Shown: positions 19,573 to 28,131, counted from the stretch's first letter. The stretch: 64,000 bases of DNA from Scandinavium ludwigii_A (GCA_050516505.1 CP191518.1:2604001-2668000); one strand, 5' to 3'. Made by a program: numbers and translations. The notes: generated by a model from the sequence alone, not told the origin.

Positions 19573-20931
19573 ATGCAGACCGTTTTAGCTAAAATCGTTG
19601 CTGATAAACGCATCTGGGTCGACGCCCGTAAAGTGCAGCAACCGTTAGCCAGTTTTCAGAATGAGATCCAGCCGAGCACGCGTCATTTCTACGACGCGCT
19701 GCAGGGCGCACGCACCGCCTTCATCCTGGAGTGCAAAAAAGCGTCCCCGTCTAAAGGGGTAATCCGTGAAGACTTCGACCCGGCGCGTATCGCGGGGATC
19801 TACAAACACTATGCGTCGGCGATTTCCGTCCTGACCGATGAAAAGTATTTCCAGGGTAGCTTCGATTTCCTGCCGATTGTCAGCCAAATCGCGCCGCAGC
19901 CCATTCTGTGCAAAGACTTCATCGTCGACCCGTACCAGATTTACCTCGCGCGTCATTATCAGGCCGACGCCTGCCTGCTGATGCTGTCCGTGCTCGACGA
20001 TGAAGAGTACCGCCAGCTATCGGCGGTGGCACACAGCCTGAGCATGGGCGTGCTGACCGAAGTGAGTAATGAAGAAGAGCTGGAGCGCGCCATCGCGCTT
20101 AACGCCAAAGTCGTCGGTATCAACAACCGCGACCTGCGCGACCTCTCTATCGATCTCGATCGCACCCGCCAATTAGCGCCGCGTTTAGGCGCTGGCGTGA
20201 CGGTTATTAGCGAATCTGGCATCAACACCTACGGCCAGGTGCGCGAACTGAGCCACTTTGCCAACGGTTTCCTGATTGGCTCGGCAATGATGTCGCACGA
20301 CGATTTGAATGCCGCCGTGCGCCGCGTGCTGCTGGGTGAAAACAAAGTTTGCGGCTTAACCCGCGCCCAGGATGCACAGGCCGCGTATGAAGCCGGTGCC
20401 GTCTTCGGCGGACTGATTTTTGTGCCTTCCTCACCCCGTTTTGTGGATGAATCCCAGGCACGTGACGTCATTAACAGCGCGCCTCTGAGCTACGTTGGCG
20501 TATTCCGTGATACAGCCATCAGCGACGTGGCAGCGAAAGTCGAGAGTCTGTCACTGGCGGCGGTTCAGCTGCACGGCCATGAAGACCAGGTTTATATCGA
20601 CGAACTTCGCGCCACGCTGCCTGCCCACGTGCAAATCTGGAAAGCGCTAAGCGTCAAAGATTCCCTGCCCGCCCGCAACCTGAATCACGTCGACAAATAC
20701 GTGTTCGATAACGGCCAGGGCGGCAGCGGACAACGTTTCGAGTGGTCGCTGCTCAACGGTCAGGACCTGAGTAACGTCCTGCTGGCTGGCGGCCTTAGCC
20801 CCGATAACTGTGTAGAAGCGGCAAAAAGCGGCTGCGCGGGGCTCGATTTCAATTCTGGCGTAGAGTCTGAACCGGGCATTAAAGATGCCAGCAAACTGGC
20901 CTCGGTTTTTCAGACGCTGCGCGCATATTAA
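19573..20931 (+). CDS. trpC: Bifunctional indole-3-glycerol phosphate synthase / phosphoribosylanthranilate isomerase
   Basis: Catalyses the third and fourth steps of tryptophan synthesis on two fused TIM barrels. The N-terminal TrpC domain (about 1-255) shows FILECKKASPSKG, LCKDFIVDPYQI and VVGINNRDLRDL. The C-terminal TrpF domain (about 256-452) shows KVCGLTRAQDA, YVGVFRD, VQLHGHED and LAGGLSPDN. The 452 residues match the E. coli fusion. It starts three bases after trpD. Confidence 0.98.
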   Translation: MQTVLAKIVADKRIWVDARKVQQPLASFQNEIQPSTRHFYDALQGARTAFILECKKASPSKGVIREDFDPARIAGIYKHYASAISVLTDEKYFQGSFDFLPIVSQIAPQPILCKDFIVDPYQIYLARHYQADACLLMLSVLDDEEYRQLSAVAHSLSMGVLTEVSNEEELERAIALNAKVVGINNRDLRDLSIDLDRTRQLAPRLGAGVTVISESGINTYGQVRELSHFANGFLIGSAMMSHDDLNAAVRRVLLGENKVCGLTRAQDAQAAYEAGAVFGGLIFVPSSPRFVDESQARDVINSAPLSYVGVFRDTAISDVAAKVESLSLAAVQLHGHEDQVYIDELRATLPAHVQIWKALSVKDSLPARNLNHVDKYVFDNGQGGSGQRFEWSLLNGQDLSNVLLAGGLSPDNCVEAAKSGCAGLDFNSGVESEPGIKDASKLASVFQTLRAY

Positions 20932-20941
20932 GGAAATGGAC

Positions 20942-22135
20942 ATGAATACATTACTGAACCCGTACTTTGGTGAATTTGGCGGCATGTACGTGCCGCAGAT
21001 CCTGATGCCTGCCCTGCGCCAGCTGGAAGAAGCGTTTGTGAGCGCGCAGAAGGATCCGGAATTTCAGGCACAGTTCACCGACTTGCTAAAAAACTACGCT
21101 GGCCGCCCGACGGCGCTGACCAAATGTCAGAACCTGACCGAAGGCACCAAAACCACGCTGTACCTCAAGCGTGAAGACCTGCTGCACGGCGGTGCGCACA
21201 AAACGAACCAGGTATTGGGTCAGGCGCTGTTGGCGAAACGCATGGGTAAAACCGAAATCATCGCGGAAACCGGTGCCGGTCAGCACGGCGTGGCCTCCGC
21301 TCTGGCATGTGCCCTGCTCGGCCTGAAATGCCGAATTTACATGGGCGCCAAAGACATTGAGCGCCAGTCGCCAAACGTATTCCGTATGCGTCTGATGGGC
21401 GCAGAAGTGATCCCCGTACACAGCGGTTCAGCGACGCTGAAAGATGCCTGTAACGAGGCGCTGCGTGACTGGTCTGGTAGCTATGAAACCGCGCACTACA
21501 TGCTCGGCACCGCGGCGGGCCCGCACCCATTCCCGACCATCGTGCGTGAGTTCCAGCGCATGATCGGCGAAGAAACCAAAGTGCAGATTCAGGAACGTGA
21601 AGGCCGTCTACCGGACGCGGTCATTGCCTGCGTCGGCGGCGGCTCTAACGCTATCGGCATGTTTGCTGATTTTATCGACGACACTGCTGTCGGCCTGATT
21701 GGCGTTGAGCCAGGCGGGCACGGGATTGAAACCGGTGAGCATGGCGCGCCGTTAAAACACGGTCGTGTAGGCATCTACTTCGGCATGAAATCGCCGATGA
21801 TGCAGACCGAAGAAGGCCAGATTGAAGAGTCTTACTCTATTTCTGCCGGGCTGGATTTCCCGTCCGTGGGGCCGCAGCACGCTTTCCTGAACAGCATCGG
21901 TCGCGCGGAATATGTCTCGATCACCGATAACGAAGCGCTGGACGCATTTAAAGCGCTGAGCCGCCACGAAGGCATTATCCCGGCGCTGGAGTCTTCCCAC
22001 GCCCTGGCTCACGCACTGAAAATGATGCGCGAGAACCCTGAAAAAGAGCAGCTGCTGGTGGTTAACCTCTCCGGTCGCGGCGATAAAGACATTTTCACCG
22101 TACATGACATTCTGAAAGCGCGAGGGGAAATCTGA
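20942..22135 (+). CDS. trpB: Tryptophan synthase beta chain
   Basis: PLP enzyme that condenses indole with serine to give tryptophan, in an alpha2-beta2 complex with TrpA. The 397 residues equal E. coli. The PLP lysine is Lys87 in HGGAHKTNQ, the indole-site glutamate lies in ETGAGQHG, and the phosphate loop is GGGSNAIG. The ATG at 20942 follows AAGGAAA and gives the standard MNTLLNPYFGEFGGMYVP start. Its stop overlaps the trpA start by one base (TGATG). Confidence 0.98.
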   Translation: MNTLLNPYFGEFGGMYVPQILMPALRQLEEAFVSAQKDPEFQAQFTDLLKNYAGRPTALTKCQNLTEGTKTTLYLKREDLLHGGAHKTNQVLGQALLAKRMGKTEIIAETGAGQHGVASALACALLGLKCRIYMGAKDIERQSPNVFRMRLMGAEVIPVHSGSATLKDACNEALRDWSGSYETAHYMLGTAAGPHPFPTIVREFQRMIGEETKVQIQEREGRLPDAVIACVGGGSNAIGMFADFIDDTAVGLIGVEPGGHGIETGEHGAPLKHGRVGIYFGMKSPMMQTEEGQIEESYSISAGLDFPSVGPQHAFLNSIGRAEYVSITDNEALDAFKALSRHEGIIPALESSHALAHALKMMRENPEKEQLLVVNLSGRGDKDIFTVHDILKARGEI

Positions 22136-22944
22136 TGGAACGCTATGACAACCTGTTTGCTGAGCTGAAAAAACGCAAGGAAGGCGCATTTGTTCCCTTC
22201 GTAACGCTGGGCGATCCGAACCCGGAGCAGTCGCTGAAAATCATCGACACCCTGATTGAAGCCGGTGCCGATGCGCTGGAGCTGGGCATTCCCTTCTCCG
22301 ACCCGCTGGCCGATGGCCCAACGATTCAGGATGCCACGCTGCGCGCGTTTGCGTCAGGTGTGACGCCGACGCAGTGCTTCGAAATGCTGGCCGCTATTCG
22401 TCAGAAACACCCGACCATTCCTATTGGCCTGCTAATGTACGCCAACCTGGTCTTTAACCGCGGCATTGATGCGTTTTACGCTGAGTGCGCGCGCGTGGGC
22501 GTGGATTCCGTGCTGGTGGCGGACGTCCCTGTAGAAGAATCGGCGGAGTTTCGTCAGGCGGCAATGCGCCATAACGTGGCACCGATCTTCATCTGCCCGC
22601 CAAACGCCGATGACGATTTGCTGCGCCAGATTGCCTCCCACGGTCGCGGATACACCTACCTGCTTTCCCGTGCGGGCGTAACCGGAGCGGAAAATCGCGC
22701 CGCGCTGCCGTTGCATCACCTGATTGAAAAACTGACCGAATACCACGCCGCGCCTCCGTTGCAGGGCTTTGGTATTTCGTCCCCGGACCAGGTGACGGCC
22801 TCCGTCGGGGCCGGTGCGGCTGGTGCGATTTCCGGTTCGGCGATTGTGAAAATTATCGAGAAAAACCTCGATAATCCAACCACGATGCTGGCAGAACTGA
22901 AAACCTTCGTGCAAAACATGAAGGCGGCTACCCACAGCGCATAA
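22135..22944 (+). CDS. trpA: Tryptophan synthase alpha chain
   Basis: Cleaves indole-3-glycerol phosphate to indole, which is channelled to TrpB. The 269 residues (268 in E. coli) form a TIM barrel with catalytic Glu49 and Asp60 (ALELGIPFSDPLAD) and the phosphate-binding GFGISSPDQV and AGAISGSAIV. It is the last gene of the trp operon. A weak hairpin follows at 22951-22977, and the next strong terminator downstream belongs to a small RNA. Confidence 0.98.
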   Translation: MERYDNLFAELKKRKEGAFVPFVTLGDPNPEQSLKIIDTLIEAGADALELGIPFSDPLADGPTIQDATLRAFASGVTPTQCFEMLAAIRQKHPTIPIGLLMYANLVFNRGIDAFYAECARVGVDSVLVADVPVEESAEFRQAAMRHNVAPIFICPPNADDDLLRQIASHGRGYTYLLSRAGVTGAENRAALPLHHLIEKLTEYHAAPPLQGFGISSPDQVTASVGAGAAGAISGSAIVKIIEKNLDNPTTMLAELKTFVQNMKAATHSA

Positions 22945-22950
22945 TCTTTA

Positions 22951-22977
22951 CGCCGTCTGGTTATTTCCCAGACGGCG
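22951..22977 (+). terminator. Hairpin after trpA
   Basis: CGCCGTCTGG (22951-22960) pairs perfectly with CCAGACGGCG (22968-22977). It lies 6 bases after the trpA stop. No T run follows, so it may protect the 3' end or act with Rho, while read-through would reach the terminator at 23133-23156. Confidence 0.6.
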
Positions 22978-23028
22978 CCAGAACCGGACCGTCTTTCTCA
23001 TTGAATAACATCCCCAAGAAAGAAGGGG

Positions 23029-23057
23029 TTGAAGTTATTAATGAGAAGCATTATCTT
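23029..23057 (+). promoter_or_regulatory. Fur-controlled promoter of a RyhB-type sRNA
   Basis: TTGAAG (23029-23034) and TATCTT (23052-23057) form a sigma-70 promoter with a 17-base spacer. Positions 23037-23055 match the 19-base Fur box consensus at 15 places, including the complete right half CATTATC. The box covers spacer and -10, as in Fur-repressed promoters, so transcription should rise in iron starvation. Confidence 0.85.
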
Positions 23058-23063
23058 TCTCAA

Positions 23064-23156
23064 TACCGAGTAGTTGAGTAAATCACTCAGGTATTCGGTA
23101 CGACATTGCTCACATTGCTTCCAGTATGACTTGCCCGCCTTGCGCGGGCTTTTTTT
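23064..23156 (+). ncRNA. RyhB-family iron-responsive small RNA (paralogue)
   Basis: About 93 nucleotides. The start is inferred seven bases after the -10 box. A 5' hairpin is formed by ACCGA near 23065 and TCGGT near 23095. The stretch 23100-23127 is identical, as far as I remember it, to the Hfq-binding and target-pairing core of E. coli RyhB (CATTGCTCACATTGCTTCCA inside it). The 3' end is a Rho-independent terminator (GCCCGC/GCGGGC at 23133-23149, then seven T's). RyhB lowers synthesis of iron-using proteins (superoxide dismutase, succinate dehydrogenase, aconitases) and spares iron. E. coli has one copy by yhhX; Salmonella and others have a second at a different site, so this is probably a second copy. 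Its terminator is immediately convergent with the SYLF lipoprotein gene. Confidence 0.88.
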
Positions 23157-23157
23157 A

Positions 23158-23742
23158 CTTTTTGTTCAGGTCTTCATCCGGCCAGTATTTGTAGCCGTTG
23201 ATCATCGCCTGCGCCGCCAGGCCTTTTTCGGTGATTTCGTAAACGCTGACCATAGATGGCAAGGACTTCGCATCTGTCGCTACGCCACTTGCCGACGCGC
23301 CAGTACCTGCACCTTTGTCGTCATACTTCGCTGCCGCGTTAGCATCTGCGCCGACAACGTAGCCATCGGTGATGAATTTGTTCAGGGATTTACTGTCGTG
23401 GAAGACAATCACCGTGCTCAGTTGTTTGATACCTACGCCAACGCCTGCACCGCCCTGCGCCACTTTCATGTAGGTATCTTTGCCAGTGTGCAGGTCTTTC
23501 ACCACACCGTAACCGCCGCCGAAGCCCACAACGAAAATCTTGCTGCTGTTGCCAGAGAAGACCGCGTAACCATTAGAGTGCTGAATATCACTGCGGGCTT
23601 CCGGATGCAGGTTATACAGCTTGGTTAAGGTGTCGGTGCGCATTTTTTGAATGGAAGCACGCTGTTCGCTGGCGGTGTTGCCGCTGGCACTGCAACCGGC
23701 AATAACGAGTGCCGAAATAAGAAAGAGGGATTTAAATTTCAT
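23158..23742 (-). CDS. SYLF/Ysc84-type lipoprotein
   Basis: A 195-residue predicted lipoprotein. The signal peptide MKFKSLFLISALVIAGC ends at lipobox Cys17. The mature part carries glycine-rich GFGGGYGVVKD and VAQGGAGVGVGIKQLSTVIVF, which resemble the lipid-binding SYLF (Ysc84) domain. An ATG three codons upstream is an alternative start; neither has a good ribosome-binding site. E. coli has yciG-yciF-yciE at this place between trpA and ompW; they are absent. The stop codon lies directly against the sRNA terminator. The function is unknown; outer-membrane anchoring is inferred from Ser at +2 after the lipobox Cys. Confidence 0.75.
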
Positions 23743-23907
23743 TGTTAACATCTACGTCTAATAATTGAGCGCGCTATTGTAGGTAGAACGTGCGCAGATG
23801 CGAGCGAAGCGGCAGGAGCAACTGTAAGCAATTTATTTATAAATTTCAGGCGAGTGACAAGTGCCTTGCAGCAAAGAGTGACTGCCCGGCAGCCACTCTT
23901 ATTACAC

Positions 23908-24540
23908 TCAGAAGCGATAACCTGCCGAGAACATAAATACCCACGGATCCAGGCGGGTGTGAATGGTTTGATTCTCTCCAGCAGCCTTAAACTTCACGTC
24001 GGTGTCCACATCCATATACCAGACCGAGGCGTTAATCAGCCAGTCGCGGTTAATCAGATAATCGACACCCACCTGTCCCGCAGCCCCCCAGGAGTCCGTA
24101 GCGCTCAGGTCAGAGAGACCGGCTTCTTTACCCGTATCGTTAAAATCGGTGTTAAAGAATGTGGTGTAGTTGATACCTGCCCCGATGTACGGGCGAACTT
24201 TGCTGCTGGCATCAAAGAAATACCACTGTGCCATCAGTGTAGGCGGTAACAGATTCACCGTCGCAAGGGTTCCTGTCGGGCCGGTGCCGACTTTACTGCG
24301 GAACGGCGAAGCGGCCAGCAGCTCGATACCAATGTTATCCGTCGCCATATAGGTAAAGGTTAAACCGAGCTGAGTATTGTTATCAACGGTGAAACTTCCG
24401 AGGCCCAGCACATTATCCGAGCCTTCCGTAGGACGAATCGTTGCCGAACCCGCACGGATAAAGAACTCGCCCGCTTCATGCGCCCACGCTCCGCCAGAGA
24501 GACTGCTTAATACCAGCGCTGCCACTGCTAACTTTTTCAT
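23908..24540 (-). CDS. ompW: Outer membrane protein W
   Basis: Eight-stranded outer-membrane barrel with a hydrophobic channel for small molecules; a colicin S4 receptor in E. coli. The signal peptide is residues 1-20 (MKKLAVAALVLSSLSGGAWA), then HEAGEFF. The C-terminus VFMFSAGYRF ends in the aromatic residue needed for barrel assembly. The 210 residues compare with 212 in E. coli. The ATG at 24540 follows AAGGAGTGG; a GTG two codons upstream is not needed. A near-consensus FNR site lies upstream, fitting the known oxygen control of ompW. Confidence 0.96.
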   Translation of the reverse strand: MKKLAVAALVLSSLSGGAWAHEAGEFFIRAGSATIRPTEGSDNVLGLGSFTVDNNTQLGLTFTYMATDNIGIELLAASPFRSKVGTGPTGTLATVNLLPPTLMAQWYFFDASSKVRPYIGAGINYTTFFNTDFNDTGKEAGLSDLSATDSWGAAGQVGVDYLINRDWLINASVWYMDVDTDVKFKAAGENQTIHTRLDPWVFMFSAGYRF

Positions 24541-24935
24541 ATCCACTCCTTCCCTATGGTTTTATAAGCGCGCTGAATATACCCACAAATAAGTAAAAAC
24601 GATCTAACTCAGATCACATTCATCCCTGAGATTTAACATTCATTGATCTGGATTAATTTTTGGCGGTGGATCACTTACAAATAAACGCCATCTGAATCAA
24701 TTTTGACTTTTCTCTGTTACAAAAAAGTCGGTTTGGGCGCTTTGCCTCACTTTCCCGTCAGAGTAAAGATGATGCTATGGGTTAAATTATGGTCGAAATG
24801 CTTCCAGGCCCCGTTTTTGCTTACTACTCCTTTACAAAGATATGCCTTTCCATACAGGTGTTGATGCTGCCACTTTGACGTCGGGTGAGTTACAATTGCC
24901 GGCTTATTACTACCAGCCAGACTCAAGGAGAGTGC
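24541..24935. other. Divergent ompW-yciC intergenic region
   Basis: A 395-base AT-rich region with the ompW promoter on the minus strand and the yciC promoter on the plus strand. TACAAT at about 24891 could be a yciC -10 box without a good -35. The only clear regulator site is the FNR-like box. No coding sequence is supported. Confidence 0.5.
24643..24656. promoter_or_regulatory. FNR-like site upstream of ompW
   Basis: TTGATCTGGATTAA differs at one position from the FNR consensus TTGAT-N4-ATCAA. It lies 103 bases before the ompW start codon. FNR is the oxygen-sensing regulator known to act on ompW in E. coli. Confidence 0.6.
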
Positions 24936-25679
24936 ATGTCTATCACGGCTAAGTCGGTTTACCGTGACACGGGTAATTTTTTTCGTAATCAGTTCGTTAC
25001 GGTTCTGCTGATTGCGTTGTTGTGTGCGTTTATCACGGTGGTACTTGGCCATGCGTTTTCACCGAGCGACGAACAGCTCGCCCTGTTAAGCAGCGGCGAT
25101 AACCTTGCGGGTAGCGTAGGGCTGTTTGACCTGGTGCAAAACATGTCGCCGGAACAGCAGCAGATCCTGCTGCGTGCGTCAGCGGCGTCGACGTTCTCTG
25201 GCCTGATTGGTAATGCCATTCTCGCGGGCGGCGTACTGCTGCTTATCCAGATGATCTCTGCGGGTCAGCGCGTCAGCGCTCTGCGTGCCATCGGTGCCAG
25301 CGCTCCGGTGTTGCCGAAATTACTGCTGCTCATCTTCCTCACCACGTTCCTGGTGCAGATGGGCGTGATGCTGATTGTGGTTCCAGGCGTGCTGTTGGCT
25401 ATCGTGTTCTCCTTTGCACCGATTATGCTGGTCCAGGACAAGCTGGGTATTTTCAACTCACTGCGCAGCAGTATGCGTCTGGCGTGGGCGAATATGCGTC
25501 TGGTGGCCCCGGCGGTCATCGGCTGGCTGCTGGCGAAAACGCTGCTGCTTATCTTCGCACCTCACTTTGCCGTGCTGACGCCAAACGTAGGCGCGGTGGT
25601 GGTGAACTGCATCAGCAACCTTATTTCCGCTTTATTGCTGATCTATTTATTCCGCCTGTATATGCTTATTCGTAACTGA
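24936..25679 (+). CDS. yciC: Inner membrane protein YciC (UPF0259)
   Basis: A 247-residue polytopic membrane protein equal in length to E. coli YciC. About six membrane segments are visible, including FVTVLLIALLCAFITVVLG, LIGNAILAGGVLLLIQMI, LLLLIFLTTFLVQMGVMLI and the C-terminal SALLLIYLFRLYMLI. The ATG at 24936 follows AAGGAG. It is the first gene of the yciC-yciB-yciA unit. The molecular function is not established. Confidence 0.95.
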   Translation: MSITAKSVYRDTGNFFRNQFVTVLLIALLCAFITVVLGHAFSPSDEQLALLSSGDNLAGSVGLFDLVQNMSPEQQQILLRASAASTFSGLIGNAILAGGVLLLIQMISAGQRVSALRAIGASAPVLPKLLLLIFLTTFLVQMGVMLIVVPGVLLAIVFSFAPIMLVQDKLGIFNSLRSSMRLAWANMRLVAPAVIGWLLAKTLLLIFAPHFAVLTPNVGAVVVNCISNLISALLLIYLFRLYMLIRN

Positions 25680-25731
25680 TCTCCCTCAGGCCCGGTGCTC
25701 CCGGGCCGTTACTGAAATACGGAACCGATGT

Positions 25732-26268
25732 ATGAAGCAGTTTCTGGATTTTTTACCGCTGGTGGTGTTCTTCGTTTTCTACAAACTTTATGACATCTAC
25801 ACCGCGACCACGGCGCTGATCATCGCCACCGCGGTGGTATTGATTTACTGCTGGGTGCGCTATCGCAAAGTTGAAAAAATGGCACTGTTCACTTTCGTGC
25901 TCGTTGCGGTATTCGGCGGTCTGACATTGTTCTTCCATAACGATGAATTTATCAAATGGAAGGTCACGGTGATTTACGGTCTGTTCGCCGGTGCGCTGCT
26001 GTTCAGCCAGTGGATCATGAAAAAGCCGCTGATCCAGCGCATGCTGGGTAAAGAACTGACCCTGCCGCAGTTCGTTTGGTCGCGTCTGAATATTGCCTGG
26101 GCGCTGTTCTTTATTGTGTGCGGTCTGGCAAACATTTATATCGCCTTCTGGATGCCGCAGAATATCTGGGTAAACTTTAAAGTCTTTGGCTTAACCGCCC
26201 TTACCCTGATTTTCACGCTGCTGAGCGGCGTATACATCTACCGCCACATGCCGCAGGACGACAAGTAA
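25732..26268 (+). CDS. yciB: Inner membrane septation protein YciB
   Basis: A 178-residue membrane protein (E. coli YciB has 179), also named IspA in Shigella, implicated in cell-envelope synthesis and septation through interactions with elongasome and divisome proteins. Five hydrophobic helices are visible, for example FLPLVVFFVFYKLYDIYTAT and LTALTLIFTLLSGVYIY; the motif FLPLVVFF near the start is typical. It follows yciC by 52 bases and abuts yciA directly (TAA then ATG). Confidence 0.96.
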   Translation: MKQFLDFLPLVVFFVFYKLYDIYTATTALIIATAVVLIYCWVRYRKVEKMALFTFVLVAVFGGLTLFFHNDEFIKWKVTVIYGLFAGALLFSQWIMKKPLIQRMLGKELTLPQFVWSRLNIAWALFFIVCGLANIYIAFWMPQNIWVNFKVFGLTALTLIFTLLSGVYIYRHMPQDDK

Positions 26269-26667
26269 ATGACTGCAAGCAGTGAAGCGCCTGTGGGCGA
26301 TTTGGTTCTACGTACGCTGGCGATGCCCGCGGACACCAACGCTAATGGCGATATTTTTGGCGGCTGGATTATGTCGCAGATGGATCTCGGCGGCGCGATT
26401 ATGGCCAAAGAAATTGCCCAGGGTCGCGTGGTGACGGTGCGTGTTGATGGCATGACGTTCCTGCGTCCGGTCGCGGTCGGTGACGTGGTGTGCTGCTACG
26501 CACGCTGCACCAAACGCGGGACAACGTCGATTACGGTAAACATTGAAGTGTGGGTGAAGAAGGTCTCTTCTGAGCCTATCGGTCAGCGTTATAAAGCAAC
26601 CGAAGCGCTGTTTATCTACGTGGCGGTGGACAACGAAGGAAAGCCGCGGCCATTTCCGCAAGCATAA
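26269..26667 (+). CDS. yciA: Acyl-CoA thioesterase YciA
   Basis: Hot-dog-fold hydrolase that cleaves a wide range of acyl-CoA thioesters. The 132 residues match E. coli YciA. The signature NANGDIFGGWIMSQMD (24-39) contains the active-site region; Asp39 corresponds to the catalytic acid of the family. The start codon follows the yciB stop without a gap, so translation is likely coupled. In E. coli tonB follows yciA; here yniB follows, which marks a rearrangement point. Confidence 0.96.
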   Translation: MTASSEAPVGDLVLRTLAMPADTNANGDIFGGWIMSQMDLGGAIMAKEIAQGRVVTVRVDGMTFLRPVAVGDVVCCYARCTKRGTTSITVNIEVWVKKVSSEPIGQRYKATEALFIYVAVDNEGKPRPFPQA

Positions 26668-26672
26668 AAAAT

Positions 26673-26700
26673 AAACCGGTCTCGATGACCGGTTTTTTTT
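26673..26700 (+). terminator. Terminator after yciA
   Basis: AAACCGGTC (26673-26681) pairs with GACCGGTTT (26687-26695) and is followed by further T's. The A-rich left flank means it may also end yniB transcription from the other side. Confidence 0.9.
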
Positions 26701-26701
26701 A

Positions 26702-27238
26702 TTACAGGAAACCTAACAGTTTAAAGAAGAAGTATCCCGCCACAATCACAATCACCGGCAGAACGTACATCTCGAAAATCTGTAAAAAGAGGGTGTGGTG
26801 AGGAACCACAATTTTGGCCTCAATTTGTTCTCTGCTTAAGCCTTCCGGCCCTTTCGCTTTCTCGAGGATCAACTGATCCTGCACGCCTTCACGGACAAAC
26901 TTCGCCTGACGACTCATACGCGCGCCGGAAGACTGCAGTGCCAGGCCAACAAACACCAGCGCGAAAATAATCCAGAAGCCGATGTTCAGGCTGTGGTGGA
27001 AATCCGGTTGCGGCGAGTTGTACCAGAAGAAATTCAGGAACGGCGTATTAAAACGGATCATCTCAATCATGACGTGAGCAAAATCGAGCAGAACGGCGTC
27101 AATGCCTGGTTGCTTCTCACTGTGCTCAAACATGAATTTGAACACCGATATTAGCGTGGAAATCACGGCCGGGATAAAAATGACCCAGCCCAAAATGCGT
27201 TTCAGTATGGCGATGCGTCCAGCTTGTTGATACGTCAT
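26702..27238 (-). CDS. yniB: Membrane protein YniB
   Basis: A 178-residue inner-membrane protein equal in length to E. coli YniB. Membrane segments include LGWVIFIPAVISTLISVFKF, FWIIFALVFVGLALQ and the C-terminal YVLPVIVIVAGYFFFKLLGF. The central cytoplasmic part is charged (FVREGVQDQLILEKAKGPEG). It is convergent with yciA and divergent from hxpB. The function is unknown. Confidence 0.93.
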   Translation of the reverse strand: MTYQQAGRIAILKRILGWVIFIPAVISTLISVFKFMFEHSEKQPGIDAVLLDFAHVMIEMIRFNTPFLNFFWYNSPQPDFHHSLNIGFWIIFALVFVGLALQSSGARMSRQAKFVREGVQDQLILEKAKGPEGLSREQIEAKIVVPHHTLFLQIFEMYVLPVIVIVAGYFFFKLLGFL

Positions 27239-27377
27239 GGGTTCCCCTTGTTCAGACGCGCTTTCTGTTTCGCTGTAAGTCTACCTTTAGTTGTGCCTTT
27301 TCGCCTGCGCTTTAAAAGCGATATGGTGTACGATTAGGTCGAATCTCAGGCCTTTTTACCTCTACAGGAGTTGCCTT

Positions 27378-28046
27378 ATGACAGCCCAGCGTCAAATTCT
27401 TGCCGCTATCTTTGATATGGATGGTTTACTGATTGATTCCGAACCGCTGTGGGATCGTGCCGAACTGGATGTTATTGCCGGTCTGGGTGTCGATATTTCG
27501 CGCCGTAACGAATTGCCTGACACGCTTGGTCTGCGTATCGACATGGTGGTCGAACTTTGGTTCGCGCAACAGCCGTGGAACGGGCCGAGCCGTGAAGAAG
27601 TCACCGCACGCATCATCAGTCGTGCGATTTCCCTGGTTGAAGAAGAACGCCCATTGCTGGCAGGTGCGCGAGAAGCCATTGCGCTGTGCAAATCTCAGGG
27701 TCTGAAGGTGGGCCTGGCTTCCGCTTCACCGCTGCACATGCTGGAAAAAGTGCTGGCAATGTTCGACCTGCGTGAGCAGTTCGACGCCCTCGCCTCCGCT
27801 GAAAAGCTTCAATACAGCAAACCGCATCCACAGGTGTATCTGGATTGCGCCGCGAAACTGGGCGTTGACCCGCTGACCTGCGTGGCGCTGGAAGACTCCG
27901 TTAACGGAATGATCGCCAGCAAAGCCGCGCGCATGCGCTCAATTGTGGTGCCTGAACATGAAAACCAGGCTGACCCGCGCTACGTGCTCGCTAACGTCAA
28001 ACTCTCCTCCCTGGAGCAGCTGACCACCGAGCACCTGTTCGGTTAA
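27378..28046 (+). CDS. hxpB: Hexitol/2-deoxyglucose-6-phosphatase HxpB (YniC)
   Basis: HAD-superfamily sugar phosphatase that dephosphorylates 2-deoxyglucose-6-phosphate and hexitol phosphates. The 222 residues match E. coli. Motif I is FDMDG with Asp13 and Asp15, motif II lies in VGLASAS, motif III is the Lys in KPHPQVYLDCA, and motif IV is LEDSVNG. The ATG at 27378 follows ACAGGAG. A hairpin follows the stop. Confidence 0.97.
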   Translation: MTAQRQILAAIFDMDGLLIDSEPLWDRAELDVIAGLGVDISRRNELPDTLGLRIDMVVELWFAQQPWNGPSREEVTARIISRAISLVEEERPLLAGAREAIALCKSQGLKVGLASASPLHMLEKVLAMFDLREQFDALASAEKLQYSKPHPQVYLDCAAKLGVDPLTCVALEDSVNGMIASKAARMRSIVVPEHENQADPRYVLANVKLSSLEQLTTEHLFG

Positions 28047-28053
28047 GTTACTG

Positions 28054-28078
28054 TGCCCGGCAGCATCGTTGCCGGGCA
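28054..28078 (+). terminator. GC-rich hairpin after hxpB
   Basis: TGCCCGGCA (28054-28062) pairs with TGCCGGGCA (28070-28078) around a 7-base loop. It is followed by ATTGTC rather than a T run, so it may be a single REP-like unit that protects the mRNA end. Confidence 0.6.
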
Positions 28079-28109
28079 ATTGTCATAAAAACGCCGACGC
28101 CGTCAAATT

Positions 28110-28131
28110 AATTAAAACATCGTTTTATTTT
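28110..28131. promoter_or_regulatory. KdgR-like operator upstream of kduD
   Basis: The palindromic TTAAAACATCGTTTTATT resembles the KdgR box, which has AAAAC-type and GTTTT-type half-sites. It lies about 85 bases before the kduD start codon. KdgR represses pectin and hexuronate catabolism genes, including kduD, in enterobacteria. I judge the match by eye only. Confidence 0.5.
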
